From NCBI GenBank assembly GCA_029706075.1, contig JAINUG010000047.1:3903830-3967829 (forward strand): a DNA stretch of 64,000 bases, written 5' to 3'. Shown here one piece after another: positions 46,301-59,098 of the stretch. The translations under genes and the position numbers were made by a program. Within the stretch, counting starts at the first letter, position 1. The number at the start of each line of letters is the position of its first letter. This stretch comes from Aldrovandia affinis (Eukaryota > Chordata > Actinopteri > Notacanthiformes > Halosauridae). The notes beneath the pieces are model-generated. The model was given only the letters and a program-made list of their open reading frames with translations, ran no database searches and was not told the origin of the DNA.

Positions 46301-47538
46301 ATACCACATACATTTATGAGAACCGTTTCCCCAGATGTATGGAATGACCCAGTCTGTTCACTACAAGTAATTAATATCACCTGCTGTTAGAGGTAAATTG
46401 CCCTTCCACGGAACCCCCCGCAAACCTACTCCCTCACACACACCCTGCCTAATCTCACGTTGTCATTTCTATCATATATTTGGTAAAAAATAAACATTTT
46501 CCGGAGCTCTCGCAATTTCACCGAAACCCACGCCAATCGTGATTTTGGGAAGGTATGCTGATAGCATGGCGACAAAGAAGAGAGCAAAGTATGGAAAACT
46601 ATTAGCCTATAAACTGCTGTCTGTGTGTTTTTTAATATTTATGTTTGGACTTGTTTTTAATATAATATAATATACGCCATTTAGCAGACGCTTAGCAGAC
46701 GCTTTTGTCCAAAGCGACTGCAAGTAGTGAATGCATACATTTTCAGTATATGTGGCCCCAGTGGGGTAACCCTTGTCGTTTTTGCAGACGAGGTTACTTA
46801 TTTGTCTTGTGAGAGTTGGCAACTAGTGGTGTGTCATTCGTGAACGATTTGTTCCTTTTGAACGAATGCTTTTGGTGAATGAAAGGAACTGACTCACCTC
46901 CATGTCGGGTGCGTTTCTTTGGTTAATCTAATGTTGCCATTCGTTGAAACTGCACCGACTTCTCCTATTTAACCATTTCCACCATTGGGCTCTAGTCTGC
47001 AGTAGCCATTAGCCAATGACAGCACTGAACTGCTTGAGCGGGGCGTGCTCTCTGAGCCCCTCCCGCCGGGGTGACCGAGAGCAACAGTAACTTCTGTTCC
47101 TGAACTGGAACTGACTGAGGACCGAATCTGAGAAGAAACTGGAACTGGACATGCTGTTGGTCTCGTTCCTCGTTCCATGAGGCAGGTCCGGATCCGGAAC
47201 GAGACACTAGCCTACGTAGTCACTGCAGCTCTACGTCTCTGCCTCCCCATAACTTGCCTGAGACTGAGTATAAAATTAAAAGCAACTGGTTTACACTAGT
47301 TGCTTAGCTCAGCAGTTACATCTGAGAACCACTTAGCCTATAGCCTACTCCCAATTAGTAAATAAATAAACCGTGAACGAAAGAGGCTATTTCCCAACGG
47401 AGATGTTGCAATATTTTTTAAGGCAGAGTCGCAAACTTGGTCTAGTCTCAACTCGAGAAATGAAACCACATCATTATATTCCTTTATTCAAACATAATAT
47501 GCTAGGCTATAAGAATGTAGCACAACTTTCATCCAGAG
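46301..47538. other. Repeat remnants: LINE tail and a possible MITE
   Basis: At 46676-46730 the block GCCATTTAGCAGACGC and TTTTGTCCAAAGCGACT is the inverted form of the common fish LINE/SINE tail (compare 25389-25420). At about 46828-47212 a segment begins TAGTGGTGTGTCATTCGTGA and ends GGAACGAGACACTA and may be a small inverted-repeat element. The remainder is unassigned. Confidence 0.45.
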
Positions 47539-49301
47539 TCGGCGACTTGCACAGAGTGACTGTTAACCCATGTTACTTACTGTTACTTGTTCCCTGAAAA
47601 GGGCCTTTTTGTATATAACTCTGAAAGTTACATTATTTTTCAGTTTTTGGTAACCTAAACTTGTTTAAGTTTAAGTTTACCGCTTACCTTTGTACCATTT
47701 CAGGTTATTCACTGGACTGCTTAGGGCCCTATTTTCATGCCGGCACTAAGCGGCATTATGCCCTAGCGTAGGCGAATTGCCAGTTTCGTCTGTCACAAAC
47801 GGAATATATTTCCCGTCTCCGCCGAGTTTGGCAATTTCGTGGTGCGCAATGAAGGTGTTTTCACAACTATGGGTTGGGCAGCACAATAGAGGGTGTGACA
47901 ATGAAAACAGTCGGGCGCTATGCAAGTTTGGTGTCAAATAATGAGTTTGCGTTAACGTCCAACTAGACCACCACCACTAGAACACCGGCGCTCTGTGCAA
48001 TTTGGTGACTTTATTGATGCGCACATATGAACATAAGGTTGTCTGAAATCACATGAGAATGTTTTGTGAATATTGTGAATTTCCCCCCACGTTGAGGCAA
48101 ATCATCCAATCCATGGGTAACTTGTAAGCGTAATCAATTAAGCTAAAAACTATTTCACCACAGCTTGTGGTTATTCAATGCACGGACATGAAAGACTGAA
48201 GCCAGCAGGCCATCCATCTCTACCGTTCAGTAAGATACACCTGTTAAATAAATATATGTTTGTATGCACATTGTTTTTCTTATGTGAAAGGGTTTTATTC
48301 TTTCCATTTGCACTCCAGAAAATGGAGTACATAATTGGACGCCGAAGGCGATACCGTGAGCGATACCCTGGGTTTGGTAGCTGGTGTTGGCAAGACGGCT
48401 ATCAGTTTGGCTGTACATGCAGTTTCTTCCAGTCTTCTCCAACATGCAAATTAGTTTATTACTTTTCCTACACCCGACAGCCAGCAGAGAACTAAACAGG
48501 ATTTTTATACGCAATGTGGGTTCCCTGCACTGCGCGCACCATCTGATCACGGTATAATTTATGTGAATCGGAAAGGGGTCCACTCCATTAATATCCAGGT
48601 GGTTTGTGATGCACACTCCAGGGTGATGCATGTAGGCCTACTGCATGACGAACATAAATGAAACAGGCCTAGTTGCAGTTGTGAGTTTTTTTATTTATTG
48701 CTTTCCATTTAACAATTACATTAAGTTAGAAGAAAATAAACTTCGTTTTTTGAGTTGGAAAGCCTACAAATAAGGAAAAAAAGAGATGGTAAAATAAAAC
48801 ACCTTCTTTTAACAATGTAGGTCTCAAAATATAAACTCAAATCATGAAAATAACAAATTAATGTGCGCCTTGTTTTCCCCTCTGATTCGCACGCCAACTT
48901 TTCCGCACCTCCTCGCTCTCCTCTTTTGAGAAGCACTCCTGGCGCAGCCGTGCAAAACTGTCATCCATGTGAGGAAATTGCCAAGTGGCTATAGCGTTAG
49001 CGCACTGGTATTTAAATGGATAGAAAATAGGTGTTCTGATTGGCCCTTATGAAACCAAACCCCCACCACACCTACATGTACTTTTTAAAAGTTAATCCAA
49101 TCTCTTTTACAACTGCGCCGGAGGTGCGCTATCGTCCTAAGTCACGAAATTACCGAAATTGCGTTAGACACGCCCTAAAGCGCCACCGTCTTTTCTTTGC
49201 GTCTGTGTTACCAACACCGTCCTAATTCACCAAAATAGCCGCCCTTCAATTTCAGTAAAAACTGGAAAATGGGGGTGTTCTAAAACCTTTGACCGGTAGT
49301 G
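47539..49301 (+). mobile_element. Half copy of the Tc1 family of copy F (copy G), interrupted
   Basis: From 47539 the sequence matches in reverse the interior and end of copy F (GACTTGCACAGAGTGACTGT, then CCGCTTACCTTTGTACCATT). It continues after the inserted element at 47724-49244 and finishes CTTTGACCGGTAGTG before TA 49302-49303. The other half is missing. Confidence 0.85.
47724..49244. mobile_element. Harbinger-like DNA element, probably non-autonomous
   Basis: Ends GGGCCCTATTTTCATG (left) and, in reverse complement, GGGCGGCTATTTTGGTG (right) form imperfect inverted repeats. A 3-bp target TTA (left, 47721-47723) and TTC (right, 49245-49247) would fit the TWA duplication of PIF/Harbinger elements. 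The sequence sits exactly inside the Tc1 terminal repeat. I find no transposase; a basic, charged frame on the minus strand at 48960-48850 is of unknown meaning. Confidence 0.6.
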
Positions 49302-49303
49302 TA

Positions 49304-50233
49304 ATTGAAAACATATATAATAAAATATAAAATATAAATAAAGTTTAATAAAAAATATATTAACATATCACATAAAGTATATAAACATAAAATGAACTAA
49401 TAAATTAACAGAATATGTTTAATTTCCAATAAATAATCCAAATATTTTATTGGAACAGTTTTTTTCCCAGTGTTGTTAATAAGTAATACAGTATATACTT
49501 CTCACATAATCCAGTATTAATGAGAGCATAGTCAGTTGATGCCTTGCCATTTTGTTCTCCCTTAATACTGCTTGACGAACTAATGTCAATTCTCTATGAC
49601 TATGCTTCAAGGCCTACTCTGTGTACAAGCCAGATATGTGAGTAGAATTATTTTCTAAGAATAGCTCACTAACTACTCAATACAATTCCTCAGCATGTGT
49701 CTCTGCCAACCTTTCACGAGAAAGAAAACCTTTGTGTGCGCAACATAAAGTACACATTTGTGACATAATTTGTTTGATCAAATTTGAGTATGTGGGTTGA
49801 ATGCCACAATATAATACAGCTCCTACTTTCTTAAAAAATCAGTCCATAGCCAGGAAAAGCTGTTACTATTATGGTATCACTATAAGGGCGATTCTACGTA
49901 ATGGGAAATGGGGATGTGTTGCAGTGGCTTTGCACAAAAGACATTGGAGGAAATGTAAAGGTAGCGCAGGCAAGATAGCACAAATGTGGTTAAAGCTGAG
50001 GAGAGAAATGCTGCATTGCAATTCAGCATTGCCATCATGTGTTAGTTATAAACACATAGTATAAACAGGATTACAGGGGCACCAAGAAAGTTTACATGGT
50101 CTTCATGTTAATCATTTAGATGGATATAGATTTGAACTGGACATATCTTGACTCACATTTAGTGGTCTCTGTAGGGAATACAGCATTACTGACAGCCTAA
50201 AACAAAAGGTACAATATGTATGTAGCATAAAAA
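49304..50233. other. AT-rich, no recognised feature
   Basis: No coding or repeat similarity recognised; an AT-rich tract lies at 49310-49450. Confidence 0.5.
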
Positions 50234-50238
50234 GACAC

Positions 50239-50691
50239 TGTCACACGCTGTGTGACAAAACCAGGATTGGAACAAAACAGCAGGATGCAGGGATTGGATT
50301 GTTTGGTCTGCAGACCAGAATATTAGTTATTTCTCCCATGGGGAGAGAGAGAACCACACAATACAAATGAACAAAATAAACTTCAGCCATCCCCCTCACG
50401 GGTTCCAGCCAAAAACAATAAATCAAAATAACAAATTGAGTAAAAAGCACCTTTAGGCAGAACACTACAATAAACATAACACAACACTTTTAAGTTCAGC
50501 TCAGTTTCACTCAGTTCTCTCTCAATGTGCTTTCAGTTCCCATGTTCCAGCCACCTACTAAGAGAGCAGAGCCATTTTAAGCACAGAGGTACAATTAAAT
50601 CATGCTGCACAGCTGTGTGCCCTAGCTGCCCTGCCAGTAGGTGTGGCCGTTAATCACCCTGATTCCCCTTCCTAGACTGACGCCTTCCACA
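50239..50691 (-). mobile_element. Solo LTR of the Gmr1-type family
   Basis: 453 bases from TGTCACA to TTCCACA with a perfect 5-bp duplication GACAC (50234-50238, 50692-50696). It matches both LTR pieces of the element at 37339-41684 and so defines the full LTR. It arose by recombination between two LTRs. Confidence 0.9.
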
Positions 50692-50696
50692 GACAC

Positions 50697-52701
50697 AGAC
50701 TGCTTTTATTATTATATTTGAAAAAAAAGCATCTTTACTCTCCCCGTATGGAACCACTCATTTCTTCACAGGTTCTAGATGAAGGGAGTATTTTTTTGTA
50801 CAAGCTAAACACTTCACAAATTGATTGAGGAATTTATAGCTCTGATTGATTCAATTTTTTCATTTCACAGTTCTGAGAAGGGAATCTAAAACCCCTGATC
50901 TAATCCAATACTCCCACATAGCTGAATTTTTTTCTCCCCATGACTGAATGCGCTATATAGTACATCATACAGATATAAATACCTCTTTACATTATGACAT
51001 GCCTCTACTCAATCCAACGGCAATGCACTTTGTCCTTTTTAGTGTTATGATATTATCATCATTACAGTTTGTATTCCAGTTCCTCTGGATAAGAGTTTCA
51101 GACACATTTTTGGCTACTATCTGCATGCTCAAAACATGTTAGAAATGAAAAATAAATGAAGAGCCTACAGTGGAGGCAGTGAAGACTATTTAAAGTCAAG
51201 CAAAAGGAACCATATCTGGATTCCCTTTATGAGAAGATGACCACAGAAAGTGAAGAGGTTTGATTCCTTTATCCCAATGAGCTGACCAGTCTGCACACAA
51301 GAGCTGGACTGCAACAAATACAAATGCAGAAGAGCATATGAGTCAGAAGAGCATACCTGGATATGGGTTAGGAGGAATTACTCCTAAACGAGAGTGAGGG
51401 ATTACTAGTGCCTTCTAAACACAGTAAGGACTCGTGCACTTTTTCTTTTGTTGTCACAGTCACAGCAGCAGGGAGCTCAGGCTCATGCACACACACATTT
51501 GGCACGTACGCTGTCCTCGTCTGGGAGGGCGAGGGACGTGAGCTGCGTGGGTGGATTTCCTCTGTATTGTGCCTCTTTCTTTATAATTTGTCATCTTATA
51601 TTTGTCTGAATGATAATAGATGGATTCTGGCATTGATGTTAATTGGTTTTTGTTTTTTTTACCTCCGCTTTGCTCTGAAGAGGTAGGGATATATAACTAA
51701 TTCTGCTTCTCTTCAGTGGCTTACAGCTGTTTAAAACACTCGACAGGCCTTAGGACCCAACCTGGCTCTCTCTAAAACCCAGATGAAAAATGTATCACTT
51801 TGTGCTCATCTGTTTTAAATACATTTTCTTATTATTCCTCCTCTGCATGGTTTGTCCAAAGGACTGTTTTTACACCCTCTTAGTAATTTAAGGTGGTAAT
51901 CAAAGGCTGATGGAGAGTTAATTTTCATTGCTTTAAATTACATCAGCTGTGGAGTTAGTTGTGTACTCTGTTCGAAGACTATGATAATGTAATTAGGCTT
52001 TCAGATATCAGATAGAAAACTTAACTGGGAGATTAAAGGACATATTAATCCGTACACAAACAGAAAATTTAGCATTATATGCCTTCATACATTGGCTGCA
52101 CATACCCCTGGATCCAATCAATATTTTGTCCTTTACTTTGACTCACAAGTTAATGTTTTTTTTTCTTCACAAACACATTTATTGATTTATTTTGCAGAGC
52201 TCACCAAATAATGTGTGTAGAAAAAAGTTCAACCTAAGATTTTATTTGTGAGTCAAATCTAATGACAAGGGTTGATTGAATCCAGGGCTTGGTGCTCTGG
52301 GTTAAGTTCGTGTCATCGCTACCGGGGAAACCCTTGTTGTCACACTGCATTAATTCACAAGCTCATAGTAGCTATACGTCCTCCTACTGGCTGCCAGCGG
52401 GCTTTATGTTGCTGACGTACACACATTGACAGAAAATTCATTCAGTCAGAAAGAAATGCACTGTGATATTTTTTTTTCAAGCATGCACCTCAGCTGGGTA
52501 TCCACGGCAACGAGGAGGCTGACGCCAGAGCAACGTGACTGGCATGCAACCTGCTGAGTTTATCGGCAGAGAGGGGCAGCCTGCTAGTCAAGGCTGTGAG
52601 AAAGTTGTGAGCGATCTCACAACATTTTATACAGGCAGCACGATATTAACTAAAAGGTTTATTACGATTTTTGTCCATGAGCACTCACCCCTTAGGAAAC
52701 A
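50697..52701. other. Apparently unique DNA; 51880-52080 has a conserved-element look
   Basis: No element recognised. The interval 51880-52080 contains several homeodomain-type TAATTA/GTAATTAG and an E-box CAGCTG in moderately complex sequence, as often seen in vertebrate conserved non-coding elements. This is an impression and not a measurement. Confidence 0.3.
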
Positions 52702-53929
52702 CCCAGCTGCAGGGCCATCTCAAGGGGTGGGCGGGGCCTGGGGCGAGTAAACCCACATGGGGCCCAGCTGTTAACTATCATAGCCAACCCCAATGTTTTG
52801 TTATTTTGTTGGTCACAGTAACACTACTACAGAACAGCCTCAGAATTCTGTCTCATATCAATGTTTTGATCACAAGAGTAAACTATTTACAAAATAGCAT
52901 TTTTTTGTTTTGTTTAGTCTTTCAGCCACTAGGCCTACAGAAATACGGAAATAAGCCAACGAATAGCCTCGTGATTTGCATAAAAAGCACATGTCTACTT
53001 TGCATAGTGGGCCTAAACAGCCAGTGGAACAACTCAGCAGCACAGACACATGATGGTTCATTTTTGTCGGATGAAGATAATAGCTGAGCTAAAGTTTTAC
53101 AGACTCAGACAAGATCACGCACAAACCAGCCATAGCAAACCGATTGAATAATTAATATGCCATTACTCTGCCCATTGAATTAAAATATTGTAATAATCAA
53201 TAAGTCAGCTCATTTGGGTGCACTTGACCCACGGTTCGGGTTTGGGTCTGCGTTAGCATGTTTGTCCTCGTCACCAGCACTAGCCCCCTCAGCTAAGATG
53301 ACTTCAGCGCCGTTTTCCTCTTTCCTCTTCTTCCACCACGTTTTTCTTTATGAATCGATCCAAGGAACCATTCAAGCTGGCATTTATTTATTCTCTTCTC
53401 TTTTTCTTGCTTCTTTTTATTGCTCCCGACTCATACTTTGTCTCGATCTCTGCTGTTGCTTGCCATTTTACCACACAGTCAGGCTTGGCTACGAGATGCA
53501 CCTACAGACTGTCTGCATGTGAGCAGCATAGGGATCACTACTTCCTATAATGTCAACTTTCAAAAACGCCATAAGCTTAAGCTATGTATTCCCTGTGTCA
53601 CAAACATACATATATTTTTACATATATTATTTTATATATAAAAATGATAATAACAATAAAATAAATAGGGGCAGCGCCAGAACATTTTGGTTGGGGGATG
53701 CTAAGGGGGTGCTTTATGGATGTGAGGGGGTGCTCATGAAATTTAGACACCCCTGCAGGTCACGGGTGCGCAGACCACGGCTATGAAGGCTACATTACTA
53801 CGCATAATGTTTAAACCATCTAGTCAGATATTACAGCACGGCTACTACAACAAGCATGCTATGCATTGATTTAGCTTATGTACTGCCATCTCATACACAA
53901 AATTAATACAATGGCCCAGACCCTCAATA

Positions 53930-54600
53930 GGGGAGAGTGGGGTATGTTGTCACACTTTTCACTCTGTCTTACCTGTACTGGGCGCAATACATCGCAATGG
54001 TATAAATGTCATACCAAATGAAAGGTGGAAGTCTTGGGCACATATTTTGTATTCATTACATATTATGTATCATTACAATATCTTATTTCAGTATGGAGTT
54101 GTAGACAGTTAAATAGAGGTTGTGCACTTGTGACAACTTACCCCATCAGCGGGCCCAGGATGGTAACATGGTAACATAGGATGGCGCAAACTCAGTTTCC
54201 AAAAATACATCCCTGTTGTAAGGCTGTACCCCAGCTACCCTAAAGCCAGCCTGAATGTTCAAGGGGGTTGCAGCCACAGGATAAGTGATTGCCACAATCC
54301 CAGGAATGTCATAAATTGGCATTGTTTTCCCAGGATTGTTCCTCATCCAGGCATCACACGCTGTGTTGATGTGCCTCTTTAGCGGCCCGTAGACAGACCT
54401 GTCTAAGGGTTGAAGCCGATGAGAGCAGTGGGGTGGGAATGACACCATAATTAGGCCATTTTCTTTGGCATAATTGAGTCCATCAATGGACATATGAGAT
54501 TCGTGGTTGTCCAAAAGGGGTAAACATGGTTTCTCCTTTGAGCATTTTGTATGTTCAATTAAATGTTTCAGGAAAATTGTACAGCACCTGCACTGATTCA
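53930..54600 (-). mobile_element. Truncated pogo/Tigger-like transposon inside hAT B
   Basis: The left end GGGGAGAGTGGGGTATGTTG after TA (53928-53929) matches pogo-type ends of fish. The transposase C-terminal half is on the minus strand. The right end is missing; the join to hAT sequence falls near 54595. Confidence 0.75.
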
Positions 54601-54742
54601 AAGAACTCTGCCGCCGATTTTTAACACAGTTCACCAAAACAAGATTTAGACGATGAGTGTGGCAATGGATATAGCCTACGTACAGTGCCTGTGGGACATC
54701 TTTTCTGAATTTATCTGCTACACCGTTATGACAGCCTGACAT
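54146..54742 (-). pseudogene. Accidental in-frame join of hAT and pogo transposase remnants
   Basis: One open frame of 198 residues starts with hAT sequence (MSGCHNGVADKFRKDV to about residue 42). It then passes into a DDE_1 pogo/jerky-type domain: LPLLDNHESHMSIDGLNYAK, FPPHCSHRLQPLDRSVYGPL and GFRVAGVQPYNRDVF. The pogo part has the second catalytic Asp in LLDNHESH but lacks the first Asp region. The join is best explained by insertion and truncation. Confidence 0.8.
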
Positions 54743-55435
54743 AACGGCTGCACCGTCATAGCATTGAGCAACGCACGTATTGTGGTCAATGTTGCATTTA
54801 TTAAAGTGTCAGTTTGATTGTTTTTCAAAGCGAATCAGCGTCTAATCCATCGGCTGGAGTGAAATGTAGGAATTCTTCCAGTGCAACATCATTGTGAAAA
54901 TAGCGTGCCACTACAGACACCTGTTATTTTTTGCTGACGTCCTTACTTTCGTCGACTATCAATGCAAACAGTCCAGCTTCCTCTATTTTACTACTTTTGC
55001 TTCCTAACCATATTTGCCATAATTTCAATTAACTCGGTCTGTATATCATGGTGAGTATACTTTGCATTTCTGGGATTGTCGGATATTTTTGCCGAACAGT
55101 TTTGTTGAACTTGCCAATAACGTGTAAAAGTTAAATTAAGTTTAATGTTCGGGATGGCAATGTAACGTACGTAGGCTAGTTATAGGTACTCTCGTAATTG
55201 TCGGCTGGTAGTTATTTTGATTTAAAGTGTTTAATGAAAATGTAAAATGGTAAGGAAATTCTTGGGAGGGCTGCGCCGGTGCTATGCAAATTCCTGATGG
55301 GGCTACAGCCCCGGCAAGCCCCCCCTGGCGCCGCCACTGCAAATAAATAAATACATTTCCCCTCTCACCTGTGAAGGGCGGGGCCTGGTGCGGCCGCACC
55401 GGTTGCCACCCCCTAAAGACGGCCCTGCCCAGCTG

Positions 55436-56075
55436 TCACTATTTATGTGAATGAAAATTATGATGCTATATGCATACCCTCGTTGCAGTCATTTCTGAGG
55501 CAGAGGCCGCTCTAGTGGATAGGTCGACGGAGGTTTGCAGGCGACATGCAAATCCCATTTTCCCATTTTACAATCTCAGTAGCCAAATTTTAAGGAACGC
55601 GCTGGAGATGTGAGCTGGCAGGTGCTCAAATAGAAATGGAAGACGTTCCATTATATAAAACCTCTTACAGTCGAATAATTTACTACCTGTCTCTGAAAAT
55701 CCCCTCCTTAGCCCCATAATACATACTCTGAAAGTCAATACAGAGCTGTGAGCTTTTTTTGACATCAGTAGCAGAGGATGGTGATATGGGTGTAGGTTTT
55801 GACAGCAGTAGCAGAGGATATTTTTTAGGTATGATATAAAATTATTGAGCTTGACATTTATATAAACCGTATTTATTCATAGATTTCATAGGCTATAGTG
55901 GCTATATGTCAATTGCTCAAAAGAAAAAAGTCACTGATTATAACTGCCAACCATTATTTATTTCTCCAGTAGATGGTTTCTGCCATATTTTCTAAATGAA
56001 TATGTGGTTAAACTTTTGCTTAGTTTTATTCATTCATTTAACACATTATGAAATACTCCAGGAGGGTATTCACAA

Positions 56076-56117
<42 letters not shown>

Positions 56118-59098
56118 GTCACTATCCAATGCTATTTTGCCACCGTTTTAAGTGTCAAAAACACTGTCCAAAAAAAAAACACAGTCCTGAAGGTTCAATA
56201 CAAATGAACATATAACTGCCATTGAGAAAATGAATGAATTTCATGAACTGTTGAAGTTAAACACTATTTTGTAATGATGATGCATAGACAATTGAGAAAG
56301 ATGAAAATAGCACAGTGTCCTGTTTTCCATTACCCTTATGGTGTCTGACCATATCCCTCATTGCCCAGTGTATGCATCTCTGGTGTTTCATGTATAGGGT
56401 GACTTTATACAGATTGAATTGAATTGAATTATCATACAGAGGTGAGGATAAAGGACAGTGTGGAACTAGCTTGAAGAAAAATCATACACTGTGATTGATT
56501 TGATTAAGGCTTGTCATATTGCACAACATCATAAATATTTTAAATTAAACAGTCATTCCTCTTGTCACTAATCATTCCGTGCCCTGCGTTTCCAGGGAAC
56601 TTGTGTTGACATCTGAAGACAGTGACAAACGAAAGGAGGATGTTTGTTATTCCACATGGCAGGTCACATGTTTGCTGTTTTAGCAGAAGATTCTGTCACT
56701 GGGGAAAATGTGCCATGCATTGTCAAATATGTCACCAACTATGTTGCTCCAAAAAATCATATTATATTATGCAGGGTTCTGGTGCCAAACAATTTAAACA
56801 CGTGCAACTGGCAGTATTCGGTACAGTGCTTGAGACCACCCACTACAGAGCAGTAATCATTGAAATCTGCTTCAAAGTTAGCTACTTATAGATGCATGTT
56901 GGTCTGGAAAGTAAACAATTCTGTCTATGCTTGCATCTTCAGTTTTTAAAATGCGTTGACCAGCACAATTTTTGAAATGGCCTCATCACTTTAAAACTAC
57001 TGCCCAGAGCATTTAAACTGCTCTTAAACTAACATTTTAACATTTTCTTGTTAAATAAAATGTTATATCATCCATACAGATGCAGATATTGATGGAAATC
57101 TGTTTTCTTTCTCAAAATAAAATGTGAATCAACAATGTATTAAAAAGTAATAAGCCACAAAGAGCAGTGTAGACCTTTCTATGATTGGAACTCTGAGAAA
57201 TCTTAAATCGGGTTCATACTGTGTCCCTGCCTAAGAGGAAATGGCATGAAATGTGTTCTAATTTTCCTGGGGCTGACATCTCATTTTCACAAGTCACTGT
57301 CCTGCAGAGGAAAAAAAATGTGGGTGTGCGTGACTGAGGAGTAAATAGGACTGTACGGTGTACTGCGGCAGCTCTGAGCAATGGATACAAGCAATGAACC
57401 AAATGAACAAGCCAGACAAATTTTTATCATATTTTTGTCAATAAATTACTAGAAGAAATGTGTTATTGGCATTGTTCTTGTGAAATATTTTTGGATTTAA
57501 GGAATTTAAAAATACCTTTGTTGATACATATTTCCATAGTGAATTTCATTGATGAATTTAACACTTGAATCTAACTGACTATGTGAGTGCCAACTGTTAC
57601 CTGCAACCCTACAGGACAGCACATAACTGGCCATAGCATTGCTCAGGGAGGGTTCCAATCAGCTGGTTCTTCTCCGTCTCATAGCACAAGACTGAATCCT
57701 CTGGTTGATCAGGTGCCTGCAGTCTGCCTGTGCAGTACTCTACCCTAGTACTCTAAGTAGTATTAGTCCTCTGGAGGATGTGAGTGCTAGTCTGTGCTCT
57801 ACGAAATCAACAGAGCATGTTGTAGCAATGGGACAGACATAGAGATATGACTGGGCCTCCAAATTTGGAGGAAAATAAACAATATACAATTAAAGGTGCC
57901 AAGCAACCATGGGGCATCTTGCAGAAAATGTGAATCTGGGGAAAGAAACCTGTTCATTATAACACTGTTGTTTATATTAGGTTGTATTTTTTCCTCATGC
58001 ATCATCAAGGATAAGAATTATAGCATTGAACCTACTGCTTGTTTGTTTGTAAATTGTTTGTAAATTTTTGCCCATAGGAAAAGTGTGTTTTTACAGTTAT
58101 ACTTCTTTGTGTGCACTCAATTCTGATTGTCCCACTGTTTTTCCAATTATTTTTAATTACAAGAATTATGAGGACAATACTATGGTTACTGGGTCACAAA
58201 GCAAAATAATTACTTGAACGGTTTTTATAGGTTTGTAGACAGATCTAATGAGATCTAACAGTGAGCCACCATGGGATTTTATTTAGAGACACTAAAGTTC
58301 ATTGTTTGCAAAGTTTAAAAAAACAACCAAGCAAAGTTAAAGTAAGGTATCTGTTTAAATTGGCTCATGCTGTCCCTCAACAGAATTGGCAGCATGGCAA
58401 GTGTCACTTTACCAGTAGTAGTGGGTTGTGCATATGGAAGAAAATTAGTGCCAAAAATATCTACATTTATGAACACATTGAATTCAACAGTTTTAGAATG
58501 TATTTTATAGTTTTTAATTTGTTGGGTGTGAATTCAAATGTTTAAAATTAATATTGCCATACGTCTACGCACAGTGCGGAAGGACACCCCTAAACCGCTG
58601 CCAATGCATGAGATGGTCAAATTCACGTCAAGCAAGCTGGATAGGTACTCCGGAGAGATCGCACCTTGTTCCAGCTATACTACTCTTGTTTGTGTCTTTC
58701 TATCATGTTCCCTTGAGGGAGACCAACCCATGTAGGTCTGAAAGAGCATATAATATAGCATGTGGAATGACGATCTGGCTTGAAATTGCACAAATTAAAA
58801 CAAACTCCTGTGAGCAAGTGAACTCCAAGTAGTCCAGCTCTAGGGGCATTCAATCAAGAATGTGCTCTAAATGCGAGCGAAGCCACTCCAAACAATGATG
58901 CAGTAGTAGTTGTTGCGGGAAATACCATAAATAAAAATATCAGCAAGCTCACATTAATTAGAATCAGACTTAATTTACAAATTAACACAAAGATCAAACT
59001 GTTAGCTAAGACGGTTGTGATTTGAAAGGCAGACACTTATTCTTGAATCAATTACTAGCAAATGAAAAAAGTATCTGTTAAAGGTAACTAGCTAATGT
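55436..59098. other. Mostly unassigned AT-rich DNA
   Basis: An (ATT)n microsatellite lies at 56076-56117. An acceptor-like CGTTTCCAG at 56588-56596 is followed by a short open frame (ELVLTSEDSDKRKEDVCYS), but no donor or partner exon is convincing. A short basic frame at 58560-58690 is unexplained. No transposon ends recognised. Confidence 0.4.
56076..56117. repeat. (ATT)n microsatellite
   Basis: About 14 ATT units. Confidence 0.97.

Larger units (their letters stand above)
53666..55339 (-). mobile_element. hAT transposon B, inside A
   Basis: Ends are TAGGGGCAGCGCCAG (left) and, in reverse complement, CAGTGGCGGCGCCAG (right). The duplication is AAAATAAA/CAAATAAA (53658-53665, 55340-55347; seven of eight). 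The minus strand carries hAT transposase fragments: IVDESKDVSKK and VARYFHNDVALEEFLHFTPA (about 54960-54830), then SGCHNGVADKFRKDVPQA (about 54740-54690) and HCHTHRLNLVLVNCV. These are motifs of ZMYM/TTF-type hAT enzymes. A pogo fragment interrupts it. Confidence 0.82.
52710..55427 (-). mobile_element. hAT transposon A (outer) with nested elements
   Basis: Ends are CAGGGCCATCTCAAGGGG (left) and, in reverse complement, CAGGGCCGTCTTTAGGGG (right). A perfect 8-bp duplication CCCAGCTG is at 52702-52709 and 55428-55435. A minus-strand frame at about 53340-53220 (KKRKEENGAEVILAEG) may be the transposase N-terminus. Most of the interior is hAT B. Confidence 0.9.

Noticed and set aside
54146..54742. 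Domesticated hAT-pogo fusion gene
   Set aside because: The pogo part is truncated, the hAT part is cut off from its own upstream exons, and the borders coincide with nested insertions; chance is the simpler reading.
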